64,000 bases of DNA from Brenneria izadpanahii (GTDB lineage: Bacteria > Pseudomonadota > Gammaproteobacteria > Enterobacterales > Enterobacteriaceae). The first letter of the stretch is position 1; the number at the start of each line of letters is the position of its first letter. Shown here piece after piece: positions 1 through 11,143 of this stretch. A model generated the notes under the pieces. That model was not told the origin of the DNA, searched no databases, and saw nothing but the letters and a program-made list of their open reading frames with translations. The stretch covers positions 372,001 through 436,000 of the forward strand of contig NZ_CP050854.1 in the NCBI RefSeq assembly GCF_017569925.1, written 5' to 3'. Position numbers and translations under genes: made by a program.

Positions 1-106
1 AGTGGGAAAATAGTGCGGTAGACGATGGGCGGGAAAAAATAGCAGAATACAAAAAATCAGTTCAGTAATTTGAAAACTAACCGTCTCTCTTTCTTGCGGA
101 AACAGT

Positions 107-1018
107 GTGATGTCCATTGGAAAATTGCCTAATCTGCGTTTGCTGCATATTTTCGCCACCGTGGCGAAACACCAGGGCTATGCCCGCGCCCAGCAGGAAC
201 TTAACCTGACGATTTCCGCCATCAGCAACTACATGAGCGAATTGGAAGAGAAGCTGGGATTCGTACTCTGCCGGCGCGGCCGGGGCGGTTTCGCGCTGAC
301 CCCAAAAGGGGAGGCGTTTTTGCAGCAGACGCTGTATCTAATGAACAATCTGGAAAACTTCGATCGCTATACCGCGACGCTACAGGGAGAACAGGGCGGG
401 ATTTTGCGCCTTGGCGTGCTTGACGCCACGGTCACCGATCCGGTGCTCTCCATCGCCGACGCCATCGGCCGTTTCAGCGACCGGTTTCCGTTGGTGCACA
501 TCAATCTGCAAATCAAAAGCCCGCACGCGCTGCTGCAAGGCATTCTGGATAACGAACTGGATGTGGCGGTAGGCAATTTCCCGCTACAGGGCAACAGCGT
601 GATCGCCCATCCGCTGTATCGTGAACAGCATTGGCTGTATTGCAGCGATCAACACGAGCTGTTCGACGTGGCGCATCCAAAAGCGGCGCATGTCGCCCAG
701 ATGCGTATGGTGACGCGCAGCTACTGGAGCTCGTCGGATTTGGGCAAACGGGGCTTCAAGCAGAGCACCGCCACCGTGGAAAGTATGGAGGCGCAGCTGC
801 TGTTGATTCTGTCGGGAAAATATATCGGCTATTTGCCCGAGCATTACGCGCTGCCCTGGGTGCAGAGGCGGCGGCTGCGCGCGCTGCTGCCCACCGACTA
901 TGGCTATCAGGCGCCGTTTTCGCTGATCTTCCGCCGCGGACGCAGCAAAGAGGCATTGATTCGCGCGATACGCGACCTGCTGCGTTCGGCCTCCAAAGCG
1001 CAGCGCACCCGGCTGTGA
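107..1018 (+). CDS. LysR-family transcriptional regulator
   Basis: This is a 303-residue LysR-type regulator of normal family length. An N-terminal winged helix-turn-helix spans about residues 8-66, with the typical 'LRLLHIFATVAKHQGYARA' opening and 'SAISNYMSELEEKLG' recognition helix. It is followed by a periplasmic-binding-protein-like effector domain to the C-terminus. The first codon is a GTG directly followed by ATG at 110, and either could be used. The regulated genes are not evident. The next gene downstream, glgB, is 530 bp away behind an AT-rich spacer, and nothing is visible upstream in the window. In E. coli asd precedes glgB, so this regulator marks a lineage-specific left border of the glg cluster. 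The family is certain; ligand and targets are unknown. Confidence 0.85.
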   Translation: MMSIGKLPNLRLLHIFATVAKHQGYARAQQELNLTISAISNYMSELEEKLGFVLCRRGRGGFALTPKGEAFLQQTLYLMNNLENFDRYTATLQGEQGGILRLGVLDATVTDPVLSIADAIGRFSDRFPLVHINLQIKSPHALLQGILDNELDVAVGNFPLQGNSVIAHPLYREQHWLYCSDQHELFDVAHPKAAHVAQMRMVTRSYWSSSDLGKRGFKQSTATVESMEAQLLLILSGKYIGYLPEHYALPWVQRRRLRALLPTDYGYQAPFSLIFRRGRSKEALIRAIRDLLRSASKAQRTRL

Positions 1019-1552
1019 CGGCGAACGCGGCCTTTATTCAAACCTGTTCCCGGCAGATTTGTCACTCATCCCAGTCACTTACTGATGTCAGCTGCTGGGG
1101 ATTCGCTGCATCGCCGCCTTCCTGCAACTCGCATTATTTAGAATATAACCGGGTTTTTAGGCTGAGAATATTTAGAATATCTTAATTAGTAAGCAATATT
1201 TTAATTTATTCTTAAATAGTTTTTTTTCTCTCTATGCCGACGGTGTTTTATTTCATATATGCCAAATCCTCTCTTCCATAACTTATTTATATAAAAATAA
1301 ACAGAAAAACCTGGCGTATTCTCAACTATTTCCTGGTTATTTGGCTACGCTAAATAGGTAAATGGTGTTAAATGAATTATTTTGCACTGTAAATTATTTT
1401 TTTATGCGCTTTTTTATTAGCGAATATTTCCAATTAATTGTTTTTTATTGGTTTTATTGTGGGTTCGCCAAGGGGGGATACAAGCGCATCACTATAGGTT
1501 GTTTATATAACATGTTTATTTAATTCAAATGGTTAATCAGGGGATGAATACC
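1019..1552. other. AT-rich intergenic region upstream of glgB
   Basis: About 530 bp separate the LysR gene from glgB. The left 120 bp have ordinary composition. From about 1135 to 1500 the sequence is very rich in A and T, with many short A and T runs, as in bent, H-NS-bound promoter regions. No convincing open reading frame, RNA gene or strong hairpin was seen. The main glg operon promoter is presumably here (inference), but no single -35/-10 pair stands out. Confidence 0.5.
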
Positions 1553-3730
1553 ATGCTGGAGTTTTCCGATGCGATTAATTCACTTATTGCCGGACATTAT
1601 GCCGATCCGTTTTCTCTATTGGGCATGCATAAAACCTCAAATGGAATCGAGGTGCGGGCATTATTACCAGATGCCCAGGAAGTGTGGGTGGTAGAGGCCC
1701 GAAGCGGCCGTAAAGTGGTTCAGTTGGCCTGCTATGACGAACGTGGTTTTTTTTGCGCCGTATTGCCGCGCAAAAAAAATTCGTTTCACTATCAATTGGC
1801 TGTGACCTGGCAACAGGAAACTTATCTGATTGAGGATCCTTATCGCTTCGGGCCGCTGTTGCAGGATCTGGATATCTGGTTATTGGCGGAAGGGAAGCAT
1901 TTACGCCCTTACGAACGCTTAGGCGCGCATCTGGAAACGCTGGACGGCGTAGCCGGCACCCGTTTTGCCGTCTGGGCGCCGAATGCGCAGCGGGTTTCCG
2001 TGGTCGGCCGGTTCAATTTCTGGGACGGCCGCCGCCACCCGATGCGCCTGCGCAAAGAGAACGGCATCTGGGAACTGTTTCTACCCGCCGTGACGCAGGG
2101 CGAGCTATATAAATATGAGATGATCGACTGCCGCGGCAACGTCCGTTTAAAAGCCGATCCTTACGCTTTTGAAGCGCAGATGCGTCCGGATACCGCTTCT
2201 CTGATTACCGCTCTGCCGGAGAAAGCGCCGCTGGATGAAGCGCGTCGTCAGGCTAACGGGCTACAGGCGCCGATCTCCATTTATGAAGTTCATCTCGGTT
2301 CCTGGCGCAGACATACGGATAACAATTTCTGGCTCAGCTATCAGGAGCTGGCGGAACAGCTTATCGCCTATATTAAAGAGATGGGCTTCACGCATATCGA
2401 ACTGATGCCCATCAATGAACACCCGTTTGACGGCAGTTGGGGCTATCAGCCGCTCGGTCTGTATGCGCCGACGCGCCGCTTCGGCACGCCGCAGGATTTC
2501 AGGAAATTTATCGACGCCTTTCATGAGGCGGGCATCAACGTCCTGCTGGATTGGGTGCCGGGGCATTTCCCCGGCGATGAGTATGGTCTGGCGCAGTTTG
2601 ACGGTACGGCGCTGTATGAATATGCCGATCCGCGCGAAGGTTATCATCAGGACTGGAACACCCTGATCTACAACTATGGCCGACATGAAGTACGCAACTA
2701 TCTGGCGGGAAACGCGCTGTTCTGGATGGAGCATTACGGTATCGACGGGCTGCGGGTGGATGCCGTCGCCTCCATGATTTACCGCGACTACAGCCGCAAC
2801 GAGGGCGAGTGGGTGCCGAATCATTACGGCGGCAGAGAGAATCTCGAAGCGATCGCTTTCCTGCGCTACACCAACCAGATGCTGGGCCATGCCGCGCCGG
2901 GCGCCGTCACCGTGGCGGAGGAATCGACCGACTATCCCGGCGTGACGCTTCCCCCCGACTGCAACGGGCTGGGATTCCATTACAAATGGAATATGGGCTG
3001 GATGCACGACACCCTGTCGTATATGCAGCACGATCCGGTGCACCGCAAATATCACCATGATTTGCTGACGTTCGGCATGCTGTACGCCTACAGCGAAAAT
3101 TTCGTCCTGCCGCTTTCTCACGATGAAGTGGTGCACGGCAAGCGATCGCTGCTGGATCGGATGCCCGGCGACGCCTGGCAGAAATTCGCCAATCTGCGGG
3201 CTTACTACGGTTTTATGTGGGCCTATCCCGGCAAGAAACTGCTGTTTATGGGATGCGAATTTGCCCAGGGGCGCGAATGGAACTACGACGCCAGCCTGGA
3301 CTGGCACCTGCTGGACGAGCCGGAAGGCTGGCACCGCGGCGTGCAGCAACTGGTGCGCGATCTCAACCACTGCTACCGCCGGCAGCCGCCGCTGTATCAG
3401 TTGGATTTCCAGCCGCAGGGGTTCGAATGGCTGGTGACGGACGACCGGGAAAACTCGGTGTTTGCCTTTGTGCGGCGCGATGAGCAGGGCAATGAAGTGC
3501 TGGTGGTCAGTAACTTTACCCCGGTTCCGCGCTATGGCTATCGCATCGGCATTAATCAGCCCGGCCGCTGGCGGGAAATCATCAATACGGACTCCCACTA
3601 CTACCACGGCGGCAATCTGGGTAATGGCGGCCCGGTTCACAGCGAAGATATCGGTAGTCACCAGCGGCCGCAGTCGCTGGCGCTGACCATTCCTCCCCTG
3701 GCGACGTTGTATCTGGTGAGAGAGGTATGA
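1553..3730 (+). CDS. glgB: 1,4-alpha-glucan branching enzyme GlgB
   Basis: GlgB transfers alpha-1,4-glucan chains to 6-positions, creating the branches of glycogen. The protein starting at 1553 has about 725 residues, close to E. coli GlgB (728). It has an N-terminal carbohydrate-binding (CBM48) part, then a GH13 barrel with the nucleophile Asp in '[10 protein letters not shown]' (about residue 403), the acid/base Glu in '[10 protein letters not shown]' (about 456) and the transition-state Asp in '[10 protein letters not shown]'. In-frame ATGs also lie at 1529 and 1544. The ATG at 1553 is preferred because a GGGG ribosome site at 1540-1543 is correctly spaced for it and the N-terminus then matches family length. 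It is the first gene of glgBXCAP, and its stop abuts the glgX start. Confidence 0.96.
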   Translation: MLEFSDAINSLIAGHYADPFSLLGMHKTSNGIEVRALLPDAQEVWVVEARSGRKVVQLACYDERGFFCAVLPRKKNSFHYQLAVTWQQETYLIEDPYRFGPLLQDLDIWLLAEGKHLRPYERLGAHLETLDGVAGTRFAVWAPNAQRVSVVGRFNFWDGRRHPMRLRKENGIWELFLPAVTQGELYKYEMIDCRGNVRLKADPYAFEAQMRPDTASLITALPEKAPLDEARRQANGLQAPISIYEVHLGSWRRHTDNNFWLSYQELAEQLIAYIKEMGFTHIELMPINEHPFDGSWGYQPLGLYAPTRRFGTPQDFRKFIDAFHEAGINVLLDWVPGHFPGDEYGLAQFDGTALYEYADPREGYHQDWNTLIYNYGRHEVRNYLAGNALFWMEHYGIDGLRVDAVASMIYRDYSRNEGEWVPNHYGGRENLEAIAFLRYTNQMLGHAAPGAVTVAEESTDYPGVTLPPDCNGLGFHYKWNMGWMHDTLSYMQHDPVHRKYHHDLLTFGMLYAYSENFVLPLSHDEVVHGKRSLLDRMPGDAWQKFANLRAYYGFMWAYPGKKLLFMGCEFAQGREWNYDASLDWHLLDEPEGWHRGVQQLVRDLNHCYRRQPPLYQLDFQPQGFEWLVTDDRENSVFAFVRRDEQGNEVLVVSNFTPVPRYGYRIGINQPGRWREIINTDSHYYHGGNLGNGGPVHSEDIGSHQRPQSLALTIPPLATLYLVREV

Positions 3731-5701
3731 ATGACGGTATTGCAAGCGGGCAGTCCAACCCCCTTGGGTTCGAGTTTTGATGGCGAAGGCGTTAATTTCG
3801 CGCTGTTTTCGGCAGAGGCCGAACGGGTGGAGTTGTGTCTGTTTGATGAGCGCCAGCAGGAGCGGCGGCTGGAATTAACCGCGCGCAGCGGCGATATCTG
3901 GCACGGCTATCTGCCCGGCGCCAGGCCGGGATTACGCTATGGCTTTCGGGTGGACGGCCCTTTTGAACCCGCGCAAGGCTTGCGTTTTAACCCGCATAAG
4001 CTGCTGCTCGATCCCTGCGCCCGCCGCTTGGACGGCTGGATTGTGGATGACGCCTGCCTGCAAGGCGGCGTCGAACAGCGTGATGAGCGCGACAGCGCGG
4101 CGGTGATGGCCAAGTGCGTCGTCATCGCCGAGGATTACGACTGGCAGGACGACCGCTATCCGCAAACCCCCTGGAGCCGGACCGTGATTTATGAAGCCCA
4201 TGTGCGCGGGCTGACCCAGCTACACCCCGATATCCCGGCCGCGGCGCGCGGCAGCTATGCGGCGCTGGGGCATCCGGCGGTTATCGACTATTTGCAGCGT
4301 TTAGGCGTTACCGCGCTGGAGCTGCTGCCCGTGCAACAACACGCCGACGAACCCCGGCTCCAGCAGATGGGGCTGCGCAACTACTGGGGCTATAACGTGC
4401 TGCTGCCGTTCGCGGTGGATAACGGCCTGGCCTCCGGCGAGGATGCGCTGAACGAATTCCGGGATGCGGTCAAGGCGCTGCATCGGGCCGGCATTGAAGT
4501 CATTCTGGACGTGGTGTTTAACCACAGCGCCGAGCTGGACGTGGAGGGGCCGACGCTCTCTCTACGCGGTATCGATAACCGCAGCTATTACTGGCTGGGC
4601 GAGCAGGGCGAATACCACAACTGGACGGGCTGCGGCAATGCGCTGCGCCTTAATCATCCGGCGGTTATCGATTGGGTGATGAGCTGTCTGCGTTTCTGGC
4701 GCGAGGCCTGCCGCGTCGACGGCTTCCGTTTTGATTTGGCGACGCTGCTGGGGCGCACGCCGGATTTCAACCCATCGGCGCCATTGCTTATGGCGATGAA
4801 AAACGATCGGCGGCTTCAGGGATGCAAACTGATTGCCGAACCCTGGGATCTGGGCGCCGGCGGCTATCAGCTGGGACAATTCCCCGCGCCGTTCGCCGAA
4901 TGGAGCGACCGCTATCGTGACGATATGCGCCGCTTCTGGCTGCATGGCGATATTCCGCTTGGCGTGTTCGCCCGCCGTTTCGCCGCCTCCAGCGACATCT
5001 TCCAGCATCACGATCGCCTGCCTTTCGCCTCGGTCAACAAACTGACCGCCCATGACGGCTTCACGCTGCGCGACCTGGTGAGCTTTAACCATAAGCGCAA
5101 TCAGGCCAACGGCGAAAACAACCGCGACGGCGCCGACAACAATTACAGCAATAACCACGGCGCGGAAGGGCTGGATGCCGATGAAGAGACGCTGCTGCGC
5201 CGCCGCGCCAGCCAGCGGGCGCTGCTGACGACGCTGCTGCTCTCGCAGGGAACGCCCATGCTGCTGGCGGGAGACGAACAGGGGCACAGTCAGCAGGGCA
5301 ATAACAATGCCTATTGCCAGGATAACGAACTGACCTGGCTGCACTGGGATGAGGCCGATCGCGCGCTGGTTGAGTTTACCGCCGGGTTACTTCGCCTGCG
5401 CCGCGCGATACCGGCGCTGCAGCAGGACGGATGGTGGCAAGAGGGCGATAGCGCCGTGCAATGGCTGGATATCAACGGGCAACCCTTGACGCCGCGCCAA
5501 TGGGAACAGGGAGAGCGCCAATTACAAATTTTGCTTTCCGAGCGTTGGTTATTGCTGATTAACGCCAACGCGCACGCTGGGGATTTTACTCTGCCGCCGG
5601 GACAGTGGAAAGTTGCGTCGCCGTTCAATGAAGAGGATTACCGGCCCGGCGATGGGGTATGGCAAGGGAATGCACAGGCTGTTTGTATCCTTACAAAATA
5701 A
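3731..5701 (+). CDS. glgX: Glycogen debranching enzyme GlgX
   Basis: GlgX is an isoamylase-type GH13 hydrolase that removes the short branches left by glycogen phosphorylase, releasing maltotriose and maltotetraose. The protein has 656 residues, versus 657 in E. coli. It has an N-terminal CBM48 region and a catalytic barrel with the nucleophile Asp in '[13 protein letters not shown]' (about residue 335), the acid/base Glu in '[12 protein letters not shown]' and the third carboxylate in '[15 protein letters not shown]'. The ATG follows the glgB TGA with no gap, and a purine-rich GAGAGG site lies in the last glgB codons, so translation is probably coupled. Its products feed MalQ and MalP encoded further right in the same window. 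Confidence 0.96.
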   Translation: MTVLQAGSPTPLGSSFDGEGVNFALFSAEAERVELCLFDERQQERRLELTARSGDIWHGYLPGARPGLRYGFRVDGPFEPAQGLRFNPHKLLLDPCARRLDGWIVDDACLQGGVEQRDERDSAAVMAKCVVIAEDYDWQDDRYPQTPWSRTVIYEAHVRGLTQLHPDIPAAARGSYAALGHPAVIDYLQRLGVTALELLPVQQHADEPRLQQMGLRNYWGYNVLLPFAVDNGLASGEDALNEFRDAVKALHRAGIEVILDVVFNHSAELDVEGPTLSLRGIDNRSYYWLGEQGEYHNWTGCGNALRLNHPAVIDWVMSCLRFWREACRVDGFRFDLATLLGRTPDFNPSAPLLMAMKNDRRLQGCKLIAEPWDLGAGGYQLGQFPAPFAEWSDRYRDDMRRFWLHGDIPLGVFARRFAASSDIFQHHDRLPFASVNKLTAHDGFTLRDLVSFNHKRNQANGENNRDGADNNYSNNHGAEGLDADEETLLRRRASQRALLTTLLLSQGTPMLLAGDEQGHSQQGNNNAYCQDNELTWLHWDEADRALVEFTAGLLRLRRAIPALQQDGWWQEGDSAVQWLDINGQPLTPRQWEQGERQLQILLSERWLLLINANAHAGDFTLPPGQWKVASPFNEEDYRPGDGVWQGNAQAVCILTK

Positions 5702-5718
5702 ATAAGAAGGAGTTAGCC

Positions 5719-6996
5719 ATGGTGAGTAACGACAAAAACGATCCGCTGATGCTGGCAAGACAATTGCCGTTGAAATCTGTGGCGCTAATTCTGGCGGGGG
5801 GACGGGGAACCCGTTTAAAAGATTTAACGGCGTTGCGGGCCAAACCCGCCGTTCATTTCGGCGGCAAATTCCGCATCATCGATTTCGCCCTGTCCAACTG
5901 CCTCAATTCCGGCATCCGCCGTATCGGGGTGATCACCCAGTATCAGTCGCATACGCTGGTGCAGCATATTCAGCGCGGCTGGTCTTTCCTGAATGTCGAA
6001 ATGAACGAGTTTATCGATCTGCTGCCCGCGCAACAGCGTAACTCCACCGAACACTGGTATCGCGGCACCGCCGATGCGGTCTGCCAGAATCTGGATATCA
6101 TCCGCCGTTACCGGGCGGAATACGTGGTGATACTGGCGGGCGATCATATCTACAAGATGGATTACTCGCGCATGCTGATCGACCACGTCGAGAAAGGGGC
6201 GGAGTGCACCGTGGCCTGCCTGCCGGTGCCGCTGAAAGAAGCCAGCGCGTTTGGCGTTATGAGCGTCGATAAGCAGCATCGTATCCTCGACTTCGCGGAA
6301 AAACCGGCGCAGCCGATAGCGATGCCGGATAACCCGGAGATGGCGCTGGCGAGCATGGGAATCTACGTGTTTAACGCCGACTACCTGTACCGCCTGCTGG
6401 AAGAGGATGTCTGCGTGACCGAGTCCAACCATGATTTCGGCCAGGACTTGATCCCCAAAATCGTCGCGCAGCGTTCGGCCTGGGCGCACCCCTTTACGCT
6501 TTCCTGCGTTACGTCGGGCGATAGCGACCGCCCTTACTGGCGGGATGTCGGCACACTGGAAGCCTATTGGCAGGCGAATCTCGATCTGGCGTCCGTGACG
6601 CCGGAACTGGATATGTATGACCGCACCTGGCCGATTCGCTCGGCGATTGAGTCGCTGCCGCCGGCGAAATTCGTGCAGGACCATTCCGGCAGTCACGGCA
6701 TGACCATGAATTCGCTGGTTTCGGGCGGCAGCATTATTTCCGGTTCGGTGGTGACCAATTCGGTGCTGTTTCCCCGCGTGCGGGTCAATTCGTTTTGCAA
6801 TATCGATTCAACGGTGCTGCTGCCGGACGTTACCGTCGGGCGCTCCTGCCGTTTACGCCGCTGCGTCATCGACCGCGCCTGCCGACTCCCGGACGGCACG
6901 ATCATCGGCGAAAACGCGGAAGAGGACAGCCGTCGGTTTTATCGTTCGGAAGAAGGGATTGTGCTGGTGACGAGGGCCATGCTGGAAAAAATGTAA
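5719..6996 (+). CDS. glgC: Glucose-1-phosphate adenylyltransferase GlgC
   Basis: GlgC makes ADP-glucose from glucose-1-phosphate and ATP, the committed and allosterically controlled step of bacterial glycogen synthesis. The frame is open from 5659, but the ATG at 5719 is chosen: it is preceded by a strong AAGGAG site and gives 425 residues, close to E. coli GlgC (431). The N-terminal nucleotidyltransferase fold shows '[15 protein letters not shown]' and the substrate-binding '[16 protein letters not shown]'. The C-terminus is a left-handed beta-helix that ends in residues typical of the family. It lies 17 bp behind glgX in the operon. Confidence 0.96.
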   Translation: MVSNDKNDPLMLARQLPLKSVALILAGGRGTRLKDLTALRAKPAVHFGGKFRIIDFALSNCLNSGIRRIGVITQYQSHTLVQHIQRGWSFLNVEMNEFIDLLPAQQRNSTEHWYRGTADAVCQNLDIIRRYRAEYVVILAGDHIYKMDYSRMLIDHVEKGAECTVACLPVPLKEASAFGVMSVDKQHRILDFAEKPAQPIAMPDNPEMALASMGIYVFNADYLYRLLEEDVCVTESNHDFGQDLIPKIVAQRSAWAHPFTLSCVTSGDSDRPYWRDVGTLEAYWQANLDLASVTPELDMYDRTWPIRSAIESLPPAKFVQDHSGSHGMTMNSLVSGGSIISGSVVTNSVLFPRVRVNSFCNIDSTVLLPDVTVGRSCRLRRCVIDRACRLPDGTIIGENAEEDSRRFYRSEEGIVLVTRAMLEKM

Positions 6997-7049
6997 GCGG
7001 GATATCGGGTTTGCGGCATCAGGTTGTCGTCCGCGTCCGCCGCCTGAGA

Positions 7050-7100
7050 TTTCTCCTCGCGAAGGCGGGGATCTGCGGGAATGACGGGAGGTCAAGGGGG
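7050..7100. repeat. Possible short intergenic repeat between glgC and glgA
   Basis: The 149-bp spacer between glgC and glgA contains a GC-rich element with a small hairpin (CCTCGC, loop GAAG, then GCGGGG) followed by GATCTGCGGGAATGACGGG. This resembles dispersed 'CGCGAAGGCGGG' intergenic repeats found in many proteobacteria. Only one copy was noticed in the window, so the repeat assignment is from recollection of the type, not from an alignment. Confidence 0.3.
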
Positions 7101-7145
7101 ACGGATAGCAAAAGGCAATGACGTTGGAACAATACAGGAGTGAGA

Positions 7146-8579
7146 ATGCAGGTATTACATGTTTGTTCAGAGTTGTTTCCGCTGTTGAAAACCGGGGGGC
7201 TGGCGGATGTCGCCGGCGCATTGCCCGCAGCACAGATTCAGGCCGGAATGGATGTCCGGGTCATGTTGCCTGCATTTCCCGATCTTAAAAAAGGCATTAC
7301 CAATACGCAGGTAGTGCGCGAGCTGGACACGTTCGCCGGTCATGTCGCTCTGCTGTACGGCCATTTTAACGGCGTCGGTATTTATCTGATTGATGCGCCG
7401 ACGCTATACCAGCGCGCGGGCAGTCCTTATCACAATCCTGAGATGTACGCATATGCGGACAACTATTTACGTTTTGCGCTGTTGGGCTGGATGGGGTGTG
7501 AATTGGCCTGCGGGCTGGATCCTTTCTGGCGGCCTGACGTTGTGCATGCCCATGATTGGCATGCCGGATTGACGTGCGCCTATCTGGCCGCACGCGACCG
7601 ACCGGCGAAATCGGTATTTACCGTCCATAATTTAGCCTATCAGGGATTGTTCAACGCCCGGCACATGGCCGAGCTGCAACTGCCGCCTGATTTTTTTCAG
7701 ATCTACGGGCTGGAGTTCCACGGGCAGATCTCCTACCTCAAAGCGGGGCTGTACTACGCCGATCACGTCACTACGGTCAGTCCGACCTATGCGCATGAGA
7801 TCACGCAGCCTGCATACGGTTATGGTATGGAGGGGTTATTAAAAACCCGTGAAGAGGAAGGACGTTTATCCGGCATTCTCAACGGCGTTGATGACGCGAT
7901 CTGGAATCCGGCCCACGATTCTTTACTGACCAGCCATTACAACCGGGATGTGTTGGCAAACAAGGCGGAGAATAAGCGGCATCTGCAAACGTCAATGGGA
8001 CTCAAGGTGAATGAAAAAGCGCCGGTGTTCGCCATCGTCAGCCGTCTTACCAGCCAGAAGGGGTTGGACGTCGCGCTGAGCGCGGTGCCTGATTTGCTGG
8101 AGCAGGGCGGGCAACTGGTGGTTCTGGGGGCGGGAGACGCGCAGCTGCAGGAAGGATTTCTGGCCGCCGCGGCGAAGTATCACGGTCAGGTTGGGGTGCA
8201 GATTGGTTACCACGAGGCATTCTCCCACCGCATTATCGGCGGGGCGGATGTCATCATGGTGCCCAGTCGGTTCGAACCCTGTGGGTTAACGCAGCTCTAT
8301 GGGCTGAAATATGGAACCTTGCCGCTGGTGCGCCGCACCGGCGGACTGGCAGACACGGTTGCGGATTGTTCGCTGGAAAATCTGGCGGACGGTCTGGCGA
8401 GCGGTTTTGTGTTTAACGATTGCAACGTTGGATCGCTATCCCGGGCAATTCGTCGCGTATTTGTCCTGTGGGCACGCCCGACGCTCTGGCGCTATGTGCA
8501 GCGTCAGGCAATGGCTATGGATTTCAGTTGGCAGGTCGCCGCGCAGGCCTATCGCGCACTGTATCAACGCTTGTGGTAA
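7146..8579 (+). CDS. glgA: Glycogen synthase GlgA (ADP-glucose dependent)
   Basis: GlgA elongates glycogen by adding glucose from ADP-glucose to non-reducing ends. It is a GT5 retaining glycosyltransferase with a GT-B fold. The ATG at 7146, not the upstream GTG at 7140, is chosen: the protein then begins '[18 protein letters not shown]' as in E. coli, has 477 residues, and AGGAG at 7136-7140 is correctly spaced. Lys15 in 'KTGGLADV' is the ADP-glucose contact of the family. The C-terminal nucleotide site is seen as '[16 protein letters not shown]'. It is the fourth gene of the operon; glgP follows after 19 bp. Confidence 0.96.
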   Translation: MQVLHVCSELFPLLKTGGLADVAGALPAAQIQAGMDVRVMLPAFPDLKKGITNTQVVRELDTFAGHVALLYGHFNGVGIYLIDAPTLYQRAGSPYHNPEMYAYADNYLRFALLGWMGCELACGLDPFWRPDVVHAHDWHAGLTCAYLAARDRPAKSVFTVHNLAYQGLFNARHMAELQLPPDFFQIYGLEFHGQISYLKAGLYYADHVTTVSPTYAHEITQPAYGYGMEGLLKTREEEGRLSGILNGVDDAIWNPAHDSLLTSHYNRDVLANKAENKRHLQTSMGLKVNEKAPVFAIVSRLTSQKGLDVALSAVPDLLEQGGQLVVLGAGDAQLQEGFLAAAAKYHGQVGVQIGYHEAFSHRIIGGADVIMVPSRFEPCGLTQLYGLKYGTLPLVRRTGGLADTVADCSLENLADGLASGFVFNDCNVGSLSRAIRRVFVLWARPTLWRYVQRQAMAMDFSWQVAAQAYRALYQRLW

Positions 8580-8598
8580 CACTCATGGGGAATGAATT

Positions 8599-11046
8599 AT
8601 GAACACACCGTTTACCTACATGTCACCAACGCTCAGTGTGGAAGCGCTGAAACACTCCATTGCCTACAAGCTGATGTTCGCGGTGGGCAAGGATCCGGCG
8701 ATCGCCACTCAGCATGACTGGCTGAATGCCACGCTGCTGGCGGTGCGCGATCGCATGGTTGAACGCTGGCTGCGCTCTAACCGGGCGCAGTTATCGCAGG
8801 ATGTTCGCCAGGTTTATTACCTTTCCATGGAGTTTCTGCTGGGACGCACGCTCTCGAATGCGCTACTGGCGATGGGGCTGTATGACGACTTGAAAGCGGC
8901 GTTGGACGGCATGGGGCTGGAGCTTGACGATCTTCTCCAGGAAGAGAACGACCCCGGTCTGGGCAACGGCGGTTTGGGGCGGCTGGCGGCCTGTTTCCTG
9001 GATTCGTTAGCCACCATGGCGCTGCCGGGGCGCGGCTATGGCATCCGCTATGAATACGGCATGTTCAAGCAGAATATCATCAACGGGCAGCAGGCCGAAT
9101 CGCCGGATTACTGGCTGGAATACGGCAATGCGTGGGAGTTTCCCCGTCACAGCACGCGTTACAAAGTGCGCTTTGGCGGACGAATCCAGCAGGAGGGCGC
9201 CAAAACCCGCTGGCTGGAAACCGAAGAGGTCATCGCCTGCGCCTATGATCAGATTATCCCCGGCTTTGATACGGATGCGACGAATACCCTGCGGTTGTGG
9301 AGCGCGCAGGCCAGTAATGAAATCAATCTGGGCAAGTTTAATCAGGGCGATTATTTCGCCGCGGTTGAAGATAAAAACCATTCGGAAAACGTATCCAGGG
9401 TGCTTTATCCTGACGATTCAACCTATTCGGGGCGCGAGCTGCGCCTGCGCCAGGAGTATTTCCTGGTTTCCGCCACGATTCAGGATATCCTCAATCGCCA
9501 CTGGCTGATGCATAAAACCTACGCCAATCTGGCGGAAAAGTTCGCCATCCATCTGAATGATACCCATCCGGTACTGGCGATCCCCGAACTGATGCGCCTG
9601 TTGATTGATGAGCATAAGTTTAAGTGGCAGGACGCCTGGAACATCGTCACCCAGGTGTTTTCCTACACCAACCACACGCTGATGCAGGAGGCGCTGGAAA
9701 CCTGGCCGGTGGATATGCTGGGCAAGATCCTGCCGCGCCATCTGCAATTGATCTTCGAAATTAACGAGCATTTTCTGGAGTTCGTGCAGCAGCAGTTCCC
9801 CGGCGATATCGACCTGCTGGCGCGGGTTTCCATCATTGAGGAAACCAACGGACGCCGGGTGCGGATGGCCTGGCTGGCGGTGGTGGCCTGCCATAAGGTC
9901 AATGGGGTGTCGGAGCTGCATTCAGATCTGATGGTGCAGTCGCTGTTCGCCGACTTCGCGCGTCTGTTCCCCAACCGCTTCTGTAATAAGACCAATGGCG
10001 TCACGCCCAGACGCTGGCTGGCGCTGGCGAATCGCCCGCTTGCCAAAGTGCTGGACGACACCATCGGGCAGACCTGGCGTACCGATTTGAGCCAGCTTGA
10101 TGAACTAAAACAGCATGTTGACTATCCGGCGTTCGTACAGCGGATCCGGCAGGCCAAGCTGGAGAACAAAGAGCGCCTGGCTGACTATATCGCGGAAAAT
10201 CTGAATATCGTCGTCAATCCCAAGGCGCTGTTTGATGTGCAGATCAAACGAATCCATGAATATAAACGCCAACTGTTGAATGTGCTGCACATCATTACGC
10301 GCTATAACCGTATCAAGGACGATCCCTCGCTTGAACGCGTGCCGCGCGTGGCGATCTTCGCGGGGAAAGCCGCATCGGCCTACTACATGGCCAAACATAT
10401 TATCAATCTGATCAATGACGTGGCGAAGGTGATCAACAACGATCCCGCCGTGAACGATCGCTTGAAGGTGGTGTTTATCCCGAACTACGGCGTCAGCCTG
10501 GCCCAGCTCATTATTCCGGCGGCGGATCTTTCCGAGCAGATCTCGCTGGCGGGGACGGAAGCCTCCGGCACCAGTAATATGAAATTCGCGCTGAACGGCG
10601 CATTGACCATCGGCACATTGGACGGGGCGAACGTGGAAATGCTGGAATATATCGGCGAGGAAAACATGTTTATCTTCGGCAATACCGCCGATCAGGTGGA
10701 AGCGCTGCGTAAAAACGGTTACAACCCGCGTGAATATTACGATAAGGATGACGAACTGCACCGGGTGCTTACGCAGATCGCGACCGGCGTTTTCAGCCCG
10801 GATGATTCCCGGCGCTACAGCGATTTGTTTGATTCGCTGGTGAATTTCGGCGACTACTACCAACTGCTGGCCGACTACCGCAGCTATGTCGACACGCAGG
10901 ACCGGGTGGATGATTTGTACCGTAACGAGGACGAATGGACGCGCTGCGCCGCGTATAACATCGCCAGTATGGGCTATTTTTCTTCCGACCGGACCATCGC
11001 TGAATATGCCCAGGAAATCTGGAATATTAAGCCGATACGGCTTTGA
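8599..11046 (+). CDS. glgP: Glycogen phosphorylase GlgP
   Basis: GlgP cleaves terminal alpha-1,4 bonds of glycogen with phosphate, giving glucose-1-phosphate. Its 815 residues equal E. coli GlgP in length, and the N-terminus '[19 protein letters not shown]' is nearly the same. The pyridoxal-phosphate lysine is Lys662 in '[19 protein letters not shown]'. The active-site stretch '[21 protein letters not shown]' is intact. It closes the glg operon and is followed by a strong hairpin. MalP at 22008 is the maltodextrin paralogue; the two are told apart by the N-terminus and by 'GTSNMKF' here against 'GTGNMKL' in MalP. Confidence 0.96.
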   Translation: MNTPFTYMSPTLSVEALKHSIAYKLMFAVGKDPAIATQHDWLNATLLAVRDRMVERWLRSNRAQLSQDVRQVYYLSMEFLLGRTLSNALLAMGLYDDLKAALDGMGLELDDLLQEENDPGLGNGGLGRLAACFLDSLATMALPGRGYGIRYEYGMFKQNIINGQQAESPDYWLEYGNAWEFPRHSTRYKVRFGGRIQQEGAKTRWLETEEVIACAYDQIIPGFDTDATNTLRLWSAQASNEINLGKFNQGDYFAAVEDKNHSENVSRVLYPDDSTYSGRELRLRQEYFLVSATIQDILNRHWLMHKTYANLAEKFAIHLNDTHPVLAIPELMRLLIDEHKFKWQDAWNIVTQVFSYTNHTLMQEALETWPVDMLGKILPRHLQLIFEINEHFLEFVQQQFPGDIDLLARVSIIEETNGRRVRMAWLAVVACHKVNGVSELHSDLMVQSLFADFARLFPNRFCNKTNGVTPRRWLALANRPLAKVLDDTIGQTWRTDLSQLDELKQHVDYPAFVQRIRQAKLENKERLADYIAENLNIVVNPKALFDVQIKRIHEYKRQLLNVLHIITRYNRIKDDPSLERVPRVAIFAGKAASAYYMAKHIINLINDVAKVINNDPAVNDRLKVVFIPNYGVSLAQLIIPAADLSEQISLAGTEASGTSNMKFALNGALTIGTLDGANVEMLEYIGEENMFIFGNTADQVEALRKNGYNPREYYDKDDELHRVLTQIATGVFSPDDSRRYSDLFDSLVNFGDYYQLLADYRSYVDTQDRVDDLYRNEDEWTRCAAYNIASMGYFSSDRTIAEYAQEIWNIKPIRL

Positions 11047-11065
11047 TATTTATTGTGTTAACAAC

Positions 11066-11105
11066 AGCGCCGCACCAGGCAATCTGGTGCGGCGCTGCCG
11101 TCTTT
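11066..11105 (+). terminator. Hairpin terminator after glgP
   Basis: A perfect 13-bp stem (AGCGCCGCACCAG with its complement at 11084-11096) closes a 5-base loop, 20 bp behind the glgP stop. The following bases GCCGTCTTT give only a weak T tract. It lies between the convergent glgP and glpD genes and may act in both directions. Confidence 0.75.
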
Positions 11106-11143
11106 ACCCTGCGCCGACGTGTTAACGCGGCCTGACGATGTCA

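Noticed and set aside
2261..3745. 494-codon open frame antisense to glgB
   Set aside because: It is a shadow of the GC-rich glgB codons, shows no family features and covers a certain gene.
4562..5344. 260-codon open frame antisense to glgX
   Set aside because: Low-complexity translation typical of a reverse-strand shadow, and glgX is certain.
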